A stretch of DNA of 64,000 bases from Rhodospirillum centenum SW (GCF_000016185.1 NC_011420.2:764501-828500); one strand, 5' to 3'. Numbered from the stretch's first letter, positions 43,744 to 53,144 are shown. Made by a program: numbers and translations. Notes: a model not told the origin generated them from the sequence alone.

Positions 43744-44345
43744 CCCGGTTCCTGCTGGTCCGGCACGCGCCGCACGCTCAACAGGGGCGGACGCTGGTCG
43801 GCCGCACCGATGTGCCCCTGTCCGACGAGGGGACACCGCTGGCCGCCGCGCTGGCCGAGCGGCTGGCGGGAGAGCCGCTGGCGGCGGTGCAGGCCAGCCC
43901 CCGCCTGCGCACCCGGTCCACCGCCGCGATGATCGCCGACCGCCACGGGCTGGCGGTGGAGACGGCGGCGGACCTCGACGAGATCGACTTCGGCGCCTGG
44001 ACCGGCAAGGACTTTGACGCCCTTGAGCCCGATCCCGGCTGGCGCTCCTGGAACGCCTGGCGCACCGGCTCCCGGCCGCCCGGAGGTGAAACGATGCTGG
44101 AGGTCCAGGGGCGGATGCTGCGGCACCTGGAGGGGGTGCGCGCACGCCGGCCCGACGGCACCGTCGCGCTCGTCTCCCACGGCGATCCGATCCGCGCCGT
44201 GCTCGCCTTCTGGCTGGGCATTCCGCTGGACCTCGCGCACCGGCTGGAGGTCGATCCCGCCTCGGTCAGCCGGGTGGAACTGTCCCCCTGGGGACCGCGG
44301 GTCCTGTCGGTCAACGAGACGCTGCGGCCGGGGGCGGGCGTATGA
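43740..44345 (+). CDS. Histidine phosphatase family protein
   Basis: 201 residues with the catalytic LLVRHAPHA (His9 region), the second-shell [11 protein letters not shown], and the C-terminal [14 protein letters not shown]. Members are broad phosphomonoesterases. Directly coupled to ino1, it might dephosphorylate inositol phosphate, though canonical inositol monophosphatases belong to another family. It overlaps both neighbours by four bases. Confidence 0.85.
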   Translation: MTRFLLVRHAPHAQQGRTLVGRTDVPLSDEGTPLAAALAERLAGEPLAAVQASPRLRTRSTAAMIADRHGLAVETAADLDEIDFGAWTGKDFDALEPDPGWRSWNAWRTGSRPPGGETMLEVQGRMLRHLEGVRARRPDGTVALVSHGDPIRAVLAFWLGIPLDLAHRLEVDPASVSRVELSPWGPRVLSVNETLRPGAGV

Positions 44346-45427
44346 GGCTGGTCGTCTTCGGGCTAACCATCTCATCCTCCTGGGGGAACGGGCACGCCAC
44401 GCTCTGGCGTGGTCTCTGCGCCGCCCTGGCCCGGGCCGGCCACCGCGTCACCTTCTTCGAGCGTGACCAGGACTGGTACGCGGAGACCCGCGACTGCCAC
44501 GACATCCCCGGCGGCGCGCTGGTGCTCTACCGCGACTGGGCCGAGGCGCTGCCGCAGGCCCGCGCGGCGCTGGAGGGGGCCGACGCCGCCATGGTCACCA
44601 GCTACTGCCCCGACGGCATCGCCGCCAACGACCTGGTGCTGGAGGAGGGACGGGGCGTGAGGGTGTTCTACGACCTGGACACCCCGGTGACGCTGGCCCG
44701 GCTGGAAGCCGGCGAACCGCTGGGTTACATCGGTCCGCACGGGCTGCGCGGCTTCGACCTGGTGCTGAGCTACACCGGCGGCCGTGCCCTGGACGCGCTG
44801 CGGACCCGGCTGGGCGCGGAACGGGTGGCGCCGCTCTACGGCCATGTCGATCCGGCCGTCCACCGGCCGGTGCCGCCGCAGCCGCAGTACCGCGCCGACC
44901 TCTCCTACCTGGGGACCTACGCCGCCGACCGGCAGCGGGCGCTGGAGATTCTGCTGGTCGAGCCGGCGCGCCGCCTGCCGCGGCGCCGTTTCGTGATCGG
45001 CGGGGCGCAGTACCCGGCGGACTTTCCCTGGACGGAGAACATCTGGTTCGTCCGCCACCTGCCGCCGCCGGAGCACCCGGCCTTCTTCAGCGCCTCCCGC
45101 CTGACGCTGAACGTGACGCGCGCCGCCATGGCCGCCATGGGCTGGTGCCCCTCGGGCCGGCTGTTCGAGGCGGCCGCCTGCGGCACGCCCATCCTCTCGG
45201 ACCGCTGGGAGGGGCTGGACGCCTTCTTCACGCCGGGGCGGGAGATCCTGGTCGCCGGCACGACGGAGGAGGCGGTGGCGGCCATCGAGCGTGACAACGC
45301 CGACCTGGACCGCATCGCCGCTGCCGCGCGGGAGCGCGTGCTGGCCGAGCACACGGCCGACCGCCGGGCGGCCGACCTTCTGGCCCACCTGGAGCAGGCC
45401 CGCCGCCCGGCGCGGGCCGTTCTCTGA
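44342..45427 (+). CDS. CgeB-type glycosyltransferase
   Basis: 361 residues of the CgeB family (GT-B-like). The N-terminus is LVVFGLTISSSWGNGHATLW, followed by FYDLDTPVTLARL, LSYTGGRALDALRTRLGA, and the donor-domain signature GRLFEAAACGTPILSDRWEGL. Spore-coat CgeB relatives occur in saccharide clusters. It starts within the histidine phosphatase stop codon, confirming the operon. Confidence 0.8.
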   Translation: MRLVVFGLTISSSWGNGHATLWRGLCAALARAGHRVTFFERDQDWYAETRDCHDIPGGALVLYRDWAEALPQARAALEGADAAMVTSYCPDGIAANDLVLEEGRGVRVFYDLDTPVTLARLEAGEPLGYIGPHGLRGFDLVLSYTGGRALDALRTRLGAERVAPLYGHVDPAVHRPVPPQPQYRADLSYLGTYAADRQRALEILLVEPARRLPRRRFVIGGAQYPADFPWTENIWFVRHLPPPEHPAFFSASRLTLNVTRAAMAAMGWCPSGRLFEAAACGTPILSDRWEGLDAFFTPGREILVAGTTEEAVAAIERDNADLDRIAAAARERVLAEHTADRRAADLLAHLEQARRPARAVL

Positions 45428-45451
45428 CGGATCGAGAAGGGGGAGGCGCCG

Positions 45452-46225
45452 ATGTGGGGCATCGTACCGGCCGCGGGAAACGGCACGCGCATCCAGCCGC
45501 TGGCCTTCTCCAAGGAGCTGCTGCCCGTCGGCAGCCGCCTGGACGGGGAGACGGAGCGGCCGCGGGCGGTCAGCGAGTATCTGCTGGAACGCATGGTGCT
45601 GGGCGGGGCGGACAAGCTCTGCATGGTGATCTCCCCCGGCAAGTCCGACATCCTGGAATATTACGGCGGCAGCTACGGCACCGCCGCCATCGCCTATGTC
45701 GTGCAGCCGCGTCCGGGCGGGCTCTGCGATGCCCTGTTCCGGGCGCTGCCGCTGGTCGGTCCGGACGAGCCGGTGATCGTCGGCCTGCCGGACACGGTCT
45801 GGTTCCCCGAACATGCCCTGCGCGCACTGCCGGAGGACGATCTCTCGTTCCTGCTGTTTCCGGTGGACAGGCCGGAGCTGTTCGATGCCGTGGTGCTGAC
45901 CCCGGAGGGCGTGGTGCAGGAGATCCAGGTGAAGCGCGCCGACGCCGCCAGCCGCTGGATCTGGGGGGCGTTCAGGATGCCGGGCCGGGTCTTCCGGGAG
46001 CTGCACCAGCTCTGGCGGGAGCGCGACCGCCGCGACGAGTATGTCGGCACCCTGGTCAATGCCTGGATCGCCCGCGGCGGCCGCGCCCTGGGGGTCAGAG
46101 CCGGGGAGGCGTATGTCGATGTCGGCACCGTCCACGGTTACCGGGCCGCCATCGGCCTGCTGGCCGGGCAGGGCGACGGACGGGGCTCAGGTCTGCCACC
46201 GCGCGAACGGACGGAGGCGGAATGA
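45452..46225 (+). CDS. Sugar-phosphate nucleotidyltransferase
   Basis: 257 residues of the glucose-1-phosphate thymidylyl/uridylyltransferase fold. GIVPAAGNGTRIQPLAFSKE carries the GxGTR signature and catalytic Lys; then VISPGKSDILEYYGGSYG and YVDVGTVHGY. It would make the activated sugar donor for the neighbouring glycosyltransferases. It is shorter than full-length RmlA-type enzymes by about 30 residues. The stop overlaps the methyltransferase start. Confidence 0.85.
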   Translation: MWGIVPAAGNGTRIQPLAFSKELLPVGSRLDGETERPRAVSEYLLERMVLGGADKLCMVISPGKSDILEYYGGSYGTAAIAYVVQPRPGGLCDALFRALPLVGPDEPVIVGLPDTVWFPEHALRALPEDDLSFLLFPVDRPELFDAVVLTPEGVVQEIQVKRADAASRWIWGAFRMPGRVFRELHQLWRERDRRDEYVGTLVNAWIARGGRALGVRAGEAYVDVGTVHGYRAAIGLLAGQGDGRGSGLPPRERTEAE

Positions 46226-47058
46226 CGGATGTGACGGACCGGGCGGGGCCGGCGGATGCGGATGCTATCCGCCGCCACGCCGAGGCGCTGGGGCCCTGGT
46301 TCCACAACATGGACCTGCGCGGGGTGCGGACGGCGCCGGAGCACTTCCTGGGCGACTATCCGGCGGTCAAGTGGCGCTCCTTCGCGGACGCCCTGCCGGC
46401 CGACCTGCGCGGGCGCAGCGTGCTGGACATCGGCTGCAACGCCGGCTTCTACGCCATCGAGATGAAGCGCCGGGGCGCCGCGCATGTCCTGGGCATCGAC
46501 AGCGATCCCCGTTACCTGGGGCAGGCCCGCTTCGCCGCCGAGGTTCTGGGTCTGCGCGACATCGAGTTCCGCGAGCTGTCCGTCTACGACGTGGCGCGGC
46601 TGGGCCGCCGCTTCGACCTCGTGCTGTTCATGGGGGTTCTCTACCACCTGCGCCACCCGCTGCTGGCGCTGGACCTGATCCATGAGCACGTCGCGGGCGA
46701 CCTGCTGGTCTTCCAGTCCATGCAGCGCGGCAGCCCCGAGATCGAGCCGGTGGCGGAGAACTACCCCTTCGCGGAGACGGCAGCCTTCGACCGGCCGGGC
46801 TATCCGCGGCTGCACTTCATAGAGCGGCGCTACGCCGACGACCATACCAACTGGTGGGTTCCCAACAGGGCCTGCGCCGAGGCCATGCTGAGGAGTGCGG
46901 GCTTCGAGATCCTGGGCAACCCGGAACAGGAGGTCTTCGTCTGCCGCCGCGGCCCCCGGCCGCCGGGCGAGATGGCGGCCTATCCGGCCCGCGCCCCGGT
47001 TGACGTCGGCCGCACCGATTCACAGGGAGGGGAGGACGCATGCTCGACAGCGTCATGA
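46222..47058 (+). CDS. SAM-dependent methyltransferase of saccharide clusters (TIGR04290-like)
   Basis: 278 residues. WFHNMDLRGVRTAPEHFLGDYP is followed by motif I SVLDIGCNAGFYAIEMKRRG, VLGIDSDPRYLGQAR, FDLVLFMGVLYHLRHPLLALD and TNWWVPNRACAEAML. The architecture matches the tRNA-cmo5U-like and TIGR04290 methyltransferases that accompany GH39-like, PIG-L and glycosyltransferase genes in other alphaproteobacteria. Its last 19 bases overlap the next gene. Confidence 0.8.
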   Translation: MTDVTDRAGPADADAIRRHAEALGPWFHNMDLRGVRTAPEHFLGDYPAVKWRSFADALPADLRGRSVLDIGCNAGFYAIEMKRRGAAHVLGIDSDPRYLGQARFAAEVLGLRDIEFRELSVYDVARLGRRFDLVLFMGVLYHLRHPLLALDLIHEHVAGDLLVFQSMQRGSPEIEPVAENYPFAETAAFDRPGYPRLHFIERRYADDHTNWWVPNRACAEAMLRSAGFEILGNPEQEVFVCRRGPRPPGEMAAYPARAPVDVGRTDSQGGEDACSTAS

Positions 47059-47975
47059 TCTGGAACGAGCCGAACAACAAGTCCCACTGGGACATCGAGC
47101 TCGACAGCGACTGGGCGCTGTTCGCCGGGATGGCGCGGCTGACCGGGCAGGCCCTGCGCGAGGCGTGCCCCGGCGTGCCGCGGGTCCTGGGCGGCATCTC
47201 CCCCATTGATCCCGGCTTCCTGCGCAACATGCAGGGCCGCGGCGTGCTGGACGAGGTGGACGCGGTCGCGGTCCACGGCTTTCCGCTGGACTGGAACCAC
47301 TGGCAGATCCACGAGTGGCCGGACAAGCTGGAGGAGATCCGGCAGGTCACCTCCAAGGATCTCTGGGTGTCGGAGGTCGGCATCTCCACCTTCGGGGCGG
47401 AGGAGGTGCAGGAGTTCGGCCTGCACCGCACGGCCGACCTGCTGATCGGCCGCGTTCCCCGCATCCACTGGTACAGCCTGTTCGACCTGCCCAAGGCGTG
47501 GCCGGCCACGACCCGCCACCGCGAAGCGGAGGGGTCCAGCTACTACCGCCACTTCTACATGGGGCTGGTGCGCGAGGACGGAACGCCCAAGCGCGCCTTC
47601 CACGACTTCGCCCGCTACACCCCGGAGATGGGGTTCTGCCAGTGGTTCCATTTCCAGGACCACCGGCTGGACGATGCCGTGCGACTGATGAAGGACCTCG
47701 GCGTCACCTATCTGCGCACCGGCCTCTCCTGGGCCGACTACTACCGTCCCGGCGCGCTGGACTGGTTCGACCGGCAGATGGAGGCGTTGCGGGATTTCGA
47801 CGTCACCGTCACCTACTGCTTCACACCCGAGCACAAGGGGGTCCAGCCGCACCACACGAGCCCGCCGCAGGCGGCGGAGGAGTTCGCGCAGTTCTGCGTG
47901 GAGATGACCCGCCGCTATTCCGGCCAGGCGGGAGCGGCGCGGGCCGACCAGCGGCTGGCGCCGGCCGGGGCGTGA
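47040..47975 (+). CDS. GH39-like / beta-xylosidase-type protein
   Basis: 311 residues of a TIM-barrel glycosidase fold. IWNEPNNKSHWDIE holds the N-E-P acid/base motif and LWVSEVGISTFG the second glutamate. The C-terminal part (WFHFQDHRLDDAVRLMKDLGVTYLRTGL) looks like the beginning of a second barrel. No signal peptide is seen, so it would act in the cytoplasm, or be a transferase-like enzyme in saccharide assembly. It is linked by overlaps on both sides. Confidence 0.78.
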   Translation: MLDSVMIWNEPNNKSHWDIELDSDWALFAGMARLTGQALREACPGVPRVLGGISPIDPGFLRNMQGRGVLDEVDAVAVHGFPLDWNHWQIHEWPDKLEEIRQVTSKDLWVSEVGISTFGAEEVQEFGLHRTADLLIGRVPRIHWYSLFDLPKAWPATTRHREAEGSSYYRHFYMGLVREDGTPKRAFHDFARYTPEMGFCQWFHFQDHRLDDAVRLMKDLGVTYLRTGLSWADYYRPGALDWFDRQMEALRDFDVTVTYCFTPEHKGVQPHHTSPPQAAEEFAQFCVEMTRRYSGQAGAARADQRLAPAGA

Positions 47976-48874
47976 GCCCCGGCGGACCCGGTCCGCTCGG
48001 TCGGGCGCTGCGGGGACCGGCGCGCGGCACGCCGTTCGTGGAGGCGTTCCTGCGGGAGCTGCGCCGGCCGGAGGTGACGGTCCTGGATGCCCGCCGTATC
48101 GCCCTGGTCGCCGCCCACCCCGACGACGAGACGGTGGGGCTGGGGGCGCAGCTTCCGCGGCTGGCCGGCCTGCGCATCGTCCATGTCACCGACGGCGCCC
48201 CCGCCGACATGCGCGACGCCCGCGAGCACGGTTTCGCCAGCCGCGAGGACTATGCCGCCGCCCGGCGGGAGGAGCTGGAGACGGCCATGGCCGTGGCCGG
48301 CATCCCTCCGGTGCGTCTGGTCGGCCTGGGCGTGGCCGATCAGGAGGCCAGCCATGTCATGACGGGGCTGGCGCGCCGGCTGGCCGACCTGTTCGACGCC
48401 CAGGGCGTGGCGCTCGCCATCACCCACCCCTACGAGGGCGGACACCCCGACCACGACGCCGCCTGCTTCGCCGTCCACGCGGCGGCGCGGCTGCTGGCGC
48501 GCCAGGGCCGGCCGGCCCCGGCCGTTCTGGAGATGGCAAGCTATCACGCCGGGCCGGACGGCAATCTGGTGACCAACCGCTTCCTATGGCGGCCGGACTG
48601 TCCGGAGGTGGAATTGCCTCTGGACGAACAGGCGCGCATCCTGAAGAGACGCCTTCTCGCATGCCACCACACCCAGCAGGCGGTCCTGGCGCAGTTCCAC
48701 CTCGGCTGCGAACGGGTGCGTCCCGCACCCGCCTACGACTTCCTGAGCCCGCCCCACGAGGGGCCGCCCTGGTACGAGAACTTCCGCTGGGGCGGGCTGG
48801 ACGGTGCGGGCTGGCGTGCCTTGGCGGCCGGGGCGATCGGCGCGCTGGAACTGGAGGCTCCGCCATGGCGCTGA
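47972..48874 (+). CDS. PIG-L family deacetylase
   Basis: 300 residues of the LmbE-like fold. The zinc motif VAAHPDDETVGLGAQ is at about 45-59, and THPYEGGHPDHDA at about 151-163 supplies further ligands. The family removes N-acetyl groups from GlcNAc-inositol, GlcNAc-phosphatidylinositol or related sugars. Occurrence in the same operon as ino1 is notable, because GlcNAc-inositol is the classical substrate of MshB. Start GTG overlaps the upstream stop. Confidence 0.85.
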   Translation: MSPGGPGPLGRALRGPARGTPFVEAFLRELRRPEVTVLDARRIALVAAHPDDETVGLGAQLPRLAGLRIVHVTDGAPADMRDAREHGFASREDYAAARREELETAMAVAGIPPVRLVGLGVADQEASHVMTGLARRLADLFDAQGVALAITHPYEGGHPDHDAACFAVHAAARLLARQGRPAPAVLEMASYHAGPDGNLVTNRFLWRPDCPEVELPLDEQARILKRRLLACHHTQQAVLAQFHLGCERVRPAPAYDFLSPPHEGPPWYENFRWGGLDGAGWRALAAGAIGALELEAPPWR

Positions 48875-49941
48875 CCGTGTTGCAGGTCGCTTACCCGCTG
48901 GCCCCCGTGAGTGCAGACGCCGTGGGCGGGGCGGAACAGATCCTGGCCTGGCTCGACCACGGTCTGGTCGAACGCGGCCACCGCTCGCTGGTGATCGCCT
49001 GCGAGGGCTCGACCGTCGCCGGCGAGCTGCGGACGATCCCGGCCGAGACGGGCGTGCTGGACGAGGCGGCCCGACAGCGCGCCCAGGCGCGGATGCGCGA
49101 GGCGATCCGGGACGTGCTCGACCGCCATCCCGTCGATCTCGTCCACCTGCACGGCGTGGACGCCATGGCCTATCTGCCGCCGCCGGGCGTGCCTGCGCTG
49201 CTCACCCTTCACCTGCCGCCCAACTGGTATCCCGATCTGCTCTGGCGGCTGGAGCGGCCGGACACCTGGCTGGTGCCCGTCTCCGAGACACAGGCGCGCG
49301 CCTGCCCGGGCGGGACCGCGGCCCTGCTGCCCCCGGTGCTGAACGGCGTGCCGGTGGAGGCGTTCGGGCGCGTCACCCGCCGGCGCCCGGTCGCCGCCGC
49401 CCTGGGCCGAATCTGCCCGGAGAAGGGCTTCGAGCACGCGCTCGGGGCCGCGACCCTGGCCCGGATGCCGCTGCTGCTGGCCGGGCAGGTCTATGCCTAT
49501 GAGGCGCACCGGCGCTACTTCGACGATGTGCTGCGGCCGCGTCTGGTGCGGCCGCACCGCTGGCTGGGTCCGCTGGGCTTCCGGGCCAAACGGCACCTTC
49601 TGTCGCTGGCCCAGTGCGTGGCCGTGCCCAGCCTGTGCGATGAGACGAGTTCGCTTGTCGCCATCGAGGCGATGGCCTGCGGCACGCCCGTGGTGGCCTT
49701 CCCGCGCGGCGCCCTCCCGGAGGTGGTGACGGAGGGGGTCACGGGATTCCTGGTGCCGGACGTGGACTGCATGGCGGAGGCGATGCAGGGCGCGCGCTTC
49801 ATCGACCCCGACGCCTGCCGCGCCGCGGCCCGCGCCCGTTTCGGCCTGGACGCCATGGTGGAGGGCTATCTCGCCCGCTACCGGACGGCCTTGCGGTCCC
49901 GTCGGGACGGGGCGGACCGGTCCCGCGCCATGGCCGGCTGA
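48865..49941 (+). CDS. Glycosyltransferase family 4
   Basis: 358 residues. The acceptor domain has VLQVAYPLAPVSADAVGGAEQI and LVHLHGVDAMAYL; the donor domain has LGRICPEKGFEHALGAA and the E-x7-E motif CDETSSLVAIEAMACGTP. MshA-like enzymes that join GlcNAc to inositol phosphate are GT4 members, but this protein is not specifically identified. The ATG lies within the last codons of the PIG-L gene. Confidence 0.85.
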   Translation: MALTVLQVAYPLAPVSADAVGGAEQILAWLDHGLVERGHRSLVIACEGSTVAGELRTIPAETGVLDEAARQRAQARMREAIRDVLDRHPVDLVHLHGVDAMAYLPPPGVPALLTLHLPPNWYPDLLWRLERPDTWLVPVSETQARACPGGTAALLPPVLNGVPVEAFGRVTRRRPVAAALGRICPEKGFEHALGAATLARMPLLLAGQVYAYEAHRRYFDDVLRPRLVRPHRWLGPLGFRAKRHLLSLAQCVAVPSLCDETSSLVAIEAMACGTPVVAFPRGALPEVVTEGVTGFLVPDVDCMAEAMQGARFIDPDACRAAARARFGLDAMVEGYLARYRTALRSRRDGADRSRAMAG

Positions 49942-49944
49942 ACG

Positions 49945-50919
49945 GTGCGGGTGGCGGAGGAGGTCCGGGGCGCCGATGCCCTGGCGGCATTGGCCCTGGA
50001 CTGGGAGCGCCTGTGGCGGGACGATCCCGCGGCCACGCCCTTCCACCACCCGGCCTGGCTGGTGCCCTGGGCGCAGACCTTCCAGCCGGACCGCTGCCGT
50101 GCCCTGACTCTACGCGACGGCGGGCGGCTGCTGGCGCTCTGGCCGCTGTTCCTTCTGGGGGACCGGCTGCTGCCGCTGGGCTGCGGCACGACGGACTGGC
50201 TCGGTCCCGTGGTCGCACCGGGCCTGACGGGCGCCGATCTGGCGCCGCTGTTCGCGCGGCTGGAGCGGGACCCGGACTGGCGCTCGTGCGAGGCCGACCG
50301 GCTGCCGCCGGACTCCCCGCTCGTCCTGGCCGCCGCACCCTGGCCGGGCGAGGACGGGGAGGGGGAACCCGCCCCGGCGCTGGACCTGCCCGCTCCCCTT
50401 TCCCGTGCCCGGCGCCAGAACCTGCGGACCGGCTGGAACCGGCTGCGGCGGCTCGGCCTGCCGGCCGTGCGGCGGGTCCGGGGCGGGGCGGTGGCGGCGG
50501 CGTTCGACGCGCTCTCTTCCCTGCACGCGGCGCGCTGGCGGGAGCGGGAGGAGGCGGGCGTGTTGGCCGCCCCGGAGGTGGAGGCGTTCCACCGGCTGGC
50601 CGTGCCGGCGCTGGAAGCGGCGGGGCTGCTGCGGCTGCTGTCGCTCGACCTCGACGGCCGTCCGGTGGCCGTGCTCTACGGGCTCCAGGCCAAAGGGTGC
50701 TTCCACTACTATCTCGGCGGCTTCGATCCGGCGCTGGCCGAGGCCGGTCCGGGCACGCTTCTGGTCGGGGAGGCGATCGGCGCGGCGGCGGCGGAGGGTT
50801 GCACCCTGTTCGACTTCCTGCGCGGCCGCGAACCCTACAAGTACCGCTGGGGCGCCGTGGACCGACCCTGCCGCACCCGCCGCTTCTTCCGTGACGGACA
50901 CCGGGGAGACCGCCCATGA
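49945..50919 (+). CDS. BioF2/CelD-type N-acyltransferase
   Basis: 324 residues of the GNAT superfamily as found in polysaccharide clusters (BioF2-like). The N-terminus has ATPFHHPAWLVPWAQTF, the centre LSRARRQNLRTGWNRL, and the C-terminus FHYYLGGFDPALAEAGPGT and FDFLRGREPYKYRWG, the family's most conserved ending. It probably acylates an amino sugar. GTG start; a GTG two codons later is equally possible. Confidence 0.8.
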   Translation: MRVAEEVRGADALAALALDWERLWRDDPAATPFHHPAWLVPWAQTFQPDRCRALTLRDGGRLLALWPLFLLGDRLLPLGCGTTDWLGPVVAPGLTGADLAPLFARLERDPDWRSCEADRLPPDSPLVLAAAPWPGEDGEGEPAPALDLPAPLSRARRQNLRTGWNRLRRLGLPAVRRVRGGAVAAAFDALSSLHAARWREREEAGVLAAPEVEAFHRLAVPALEAAGLLRLLSLDLDGRPVAVLYGLQAKGCFHYYLGGFDPALAEAGPGTLLVGEAIGAAAAEGCTLFDFLRGREPYKYRWGAVDRPCRTRRFFRDGHRGDRP

Positions 50920-51719
50920 CCCCTCTGCCCCCCCTGGGCCTGCGCTGGACCGTGGGCGATGTCAGCGCGCGCGGGTTCCGCGCCCTGCGCCTGTCGTTAC
51001 TCGGCGCCCGGCGTGTCTTCGGCCCCGCGGCCGACCTCGCCGTGGTGGTCAATTCGCTTCCACCGGAAGAGGCGCGGCGGAGGACCGGCGCCGTGCCGGC
51101 GGAGGTGCGCTGGCTGCCGGCCGGCGATCTGCCGGAGGGGCTGCGGGCGCATCTCGACGCCGGCATGGCCGAGGGCGTGGCCTGGAAGCTGGCGCCCTTG
51201 CGCCTCTTCCCCGACCGCTGGGAACTGGCCTTCGACAACGACCTGATCCTCTGGTCCCTGCCGGACTCCCTGCGCGGCTGGTTGGCGTCGCGCGACGCTG
51301 GCCGCTGCGTTCTGGCGGCGGATGTGGAGCGGGCGCTGGGCGCCTTCGACACCCTCTGCGGTCCGCTCGCGCTCAACACCGGCATCCGCGGCTTCCCGCC
51401 GGGATACGACCTGGAGGCGGCGCTGCTGGCGGTGCTGGCCCGCAACCCGGTGCCGTTGCGCAGCGAACTGGACGAGCAAGGGCTCCAGGTCGCGGCGATG
51501 CAGGCGGCCGCCGATCCCGTCGTCGTCGGGGTGGAGGAGGTGTCGATCTGCTCCCCGTTCTGGCCGAAGCGGCCCGAACTGGGGACGGCCGGCGCCCATT
51601 TCGTCGGGCTGAACGCCCGCAACCTGCCCTGGGACTGGTACGGCCGCCCGGCCAGCGACTGCCAGAACGGGAATTTCGACCGCTGGGAGCCGGTGATGGC
51701 GGCCCGCGTCGGGGCGTGA
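50916..51719 (+). CDS. Unknown protein, GT-A-like features
   Basis: 267 residues. ADLAVVVNSLPPEEAR and WELAFDNDLILWSLPDSLRG contain a D-x-D-like motif and suggest a nucleotide-sugar-binding fold, and the C-terminal region has FVGLNARNLPWDWYGRPAS. The start overlaps the acyltransferase stop. It ends the saccharide operon. I do not recognise the family; a glycosyltransferase is a reasonable guess. Confidence 0.65.
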   Translation: MTPLPPLGLRWTVGDVSARGFRALRLSLLGARRVFGPAADLAVVVNSLPPEEARRRTGAVPAEVRWLPAGDLPEGLRAHLDAGMAEGVAWKLAPLRLFPDRWELAFDNDLILWSLPDSLRGWLASRDAGRCVLAADVERALGAFDTLCGPLALNTGIRGFPPGYDLEAALLAVLARNPVPLRSELDEQGLQVAAMQAAADPVVVGVEEVSICSPFWPKRPELGTAGAHFVGLNARNLPWDWYGRPASDCQNGNFDRWEPVMAARVGA

Positions 51720-51855
51720 CCGTCGGGACGAGACGGGGCTCGCCTTTATGCCGTCCTCACCCGGCAGCGCAGCACCTCCGCCACGCTCCATGCCTGGGCG
51801 ACGCAGCCGCGTTTCCATCGGGACGGGAACGGCGCGCCGGGCGTTCTTTACCGTC

Positions 51856-53001
51856 ATGACTCCTTCCAAGCCGTTCCGCTGGCCTGCCTGCCTGTCGCTG
51901 GCGGTCTTCCACCTGCTTGCCGGTCTTCTGCTTGGAGGTTGCGCCGGGCCGCACCCGCAGGAAGCCCCGCTGCCGCAGACGGCCGTGGCCCGGGAGCCGG
52001 CGATCGGGACCGATCCGGTTACCGGCGAGCGCAGCGTCGAGCTGAGCGTGCTGATCTACAATGTTCACGGTCTGCCCTGGCCGTTCCGGCGGACTCCGGG
52101 GCAGGCGCTCGACCGTATCGGGCAGGAGCTGGCGGGGATGCGTGCGGCCGGGCGGGAGCCCGACATCGTGCTGCTGCAGGAGGCCTTCATCCCGAGGGCC
52201 GCACGGATCGGCGAGCGGGCCGGCTATCCCAACCGGGTGCGCGGCCCCCGCCGCCGCGACCCGTCGCCGCCGGCCTCCCCCGACATCGACCCGGAGTTCC
52301 TGGATTCCCGCCGTTTCCTGAAGGGCGAGCGGGCGGGCAAGGTCGTCTCCAGCGGCCTCTACGCGCTCAGCAACTATCCGATCCTGGAAAAGGCGCAGCG
52401 GCCGTTCAAACAGTACGAATGTGCCGGCTACGACTGTCTGGCGAACAAGGGCGTGCTGCTGGTGCGGGTGCAGGTCCCCGGCGTGCCGGTGCCGGTGGAC
52501 CTCATGACGACGCACCTCAACGCGCAGCGCGCCTCGGGCGTCTCGCTGAAACGGGCCCTCTATGCCCACAACCGCCAGATCGACGAGATCGACGACTTCC
52601 TCGACAGCCACCGCGATCCCCGCAATCCGCTGATCTTCGGCGGCGACTTCAACATGCGGGGGGCGCGGGAACGTCTCGACTACGCCATGTCCAGGCGCCC
52701 CTATCCCTTCGTCCGCTACTACTGCACCGTCACCGCCAATGACTGCGACATCCGGATGTCCTGGGACGGGGACGAACCCTGGCTGGCGACGCAGGACCTT
52801 CAGGGCTTCGATGACGGTGCCTGCGTCGCGGTCCGTCCCGTCCGGGTCGCCGCCCTGTTCGACGCGCCGGTGCCCGATACCCCCGACGAACCCGCAGCCC
52901 TGCGTGGCCGGTTGCTCTCCGATCATGACGGATATCTGGTCGTCTACCGGCTGAGCTGGCCCGCGCCCGGAGTGATGCCGGCAGGCTGTCCGCCGGCCTG
53001 A
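51856..53001 (+). CDS. Lipoprotein of the endonuclease/exonuclease/phosphatase family
   Basis: 381 residues. The signal peptide has a good lipobox (GLLLGGC), so it is an exported lipoprotein. The EEP fold follows: LIYNVHGLPWPF, IVLLQEAFIPRA, MTTHLNAQRA, FGGDFNMRGA and LLSDHDGYLVVYR. Exported members include neutral sphingomyelinase-type phospholipases. With a ceramide-phosphate locus 15 kb away, cleavage of a sphingolipid headgroup is an attractive but unproven idea. The start at 51856 is chosen for the signal peptide. Confidence 0.8.
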   Translation: MTPSKPFRWPACLSLAVFHLLAGLLLGGCAGPHPQEAPLPQTAVAREPAIGTDPVTGERSVELSVLIYNVHGLPWPFRRTPGQALDRIGQELAGMRAAGREPDIVLLQEAFIPRAARIGERAGYPNRVRGPRRRDPSPPASPDIDPEFLDSRRFLKGERAGKVVSSGLYALSNYPILEKAQRPFKQYECAGYDCLANKGVLLVRVQVPGVPVPVDLMTTHLNAQRASGVSLKRALYAHNRQIDEIDDFLDSHRDPRNPLIFGGDFNMRGARERLDYAMSRRPYPFVRYYCTVTANDCDIRMSWDGDEPWLATQDLQGFDDGACVAVRPVRVAALFDAPVPDTPDEPAALRGRLLSDHDGYLVVYRLSWPAPGVMPAGCPPA

Positions 53002-53144
53002 GACGTCGCTCCGGCCCCGTCAGGTCCGGCGTGTCCTGCGGGGCGCCGGCGCGACGCGGCGGTCCTTGCGCCCGTTCCGGGGCTGGGCAACAAAGGCATC
53101 CCAGACCTGCGGCCCGGACCGGGCCCGATGCCGACGAGCCCGCC

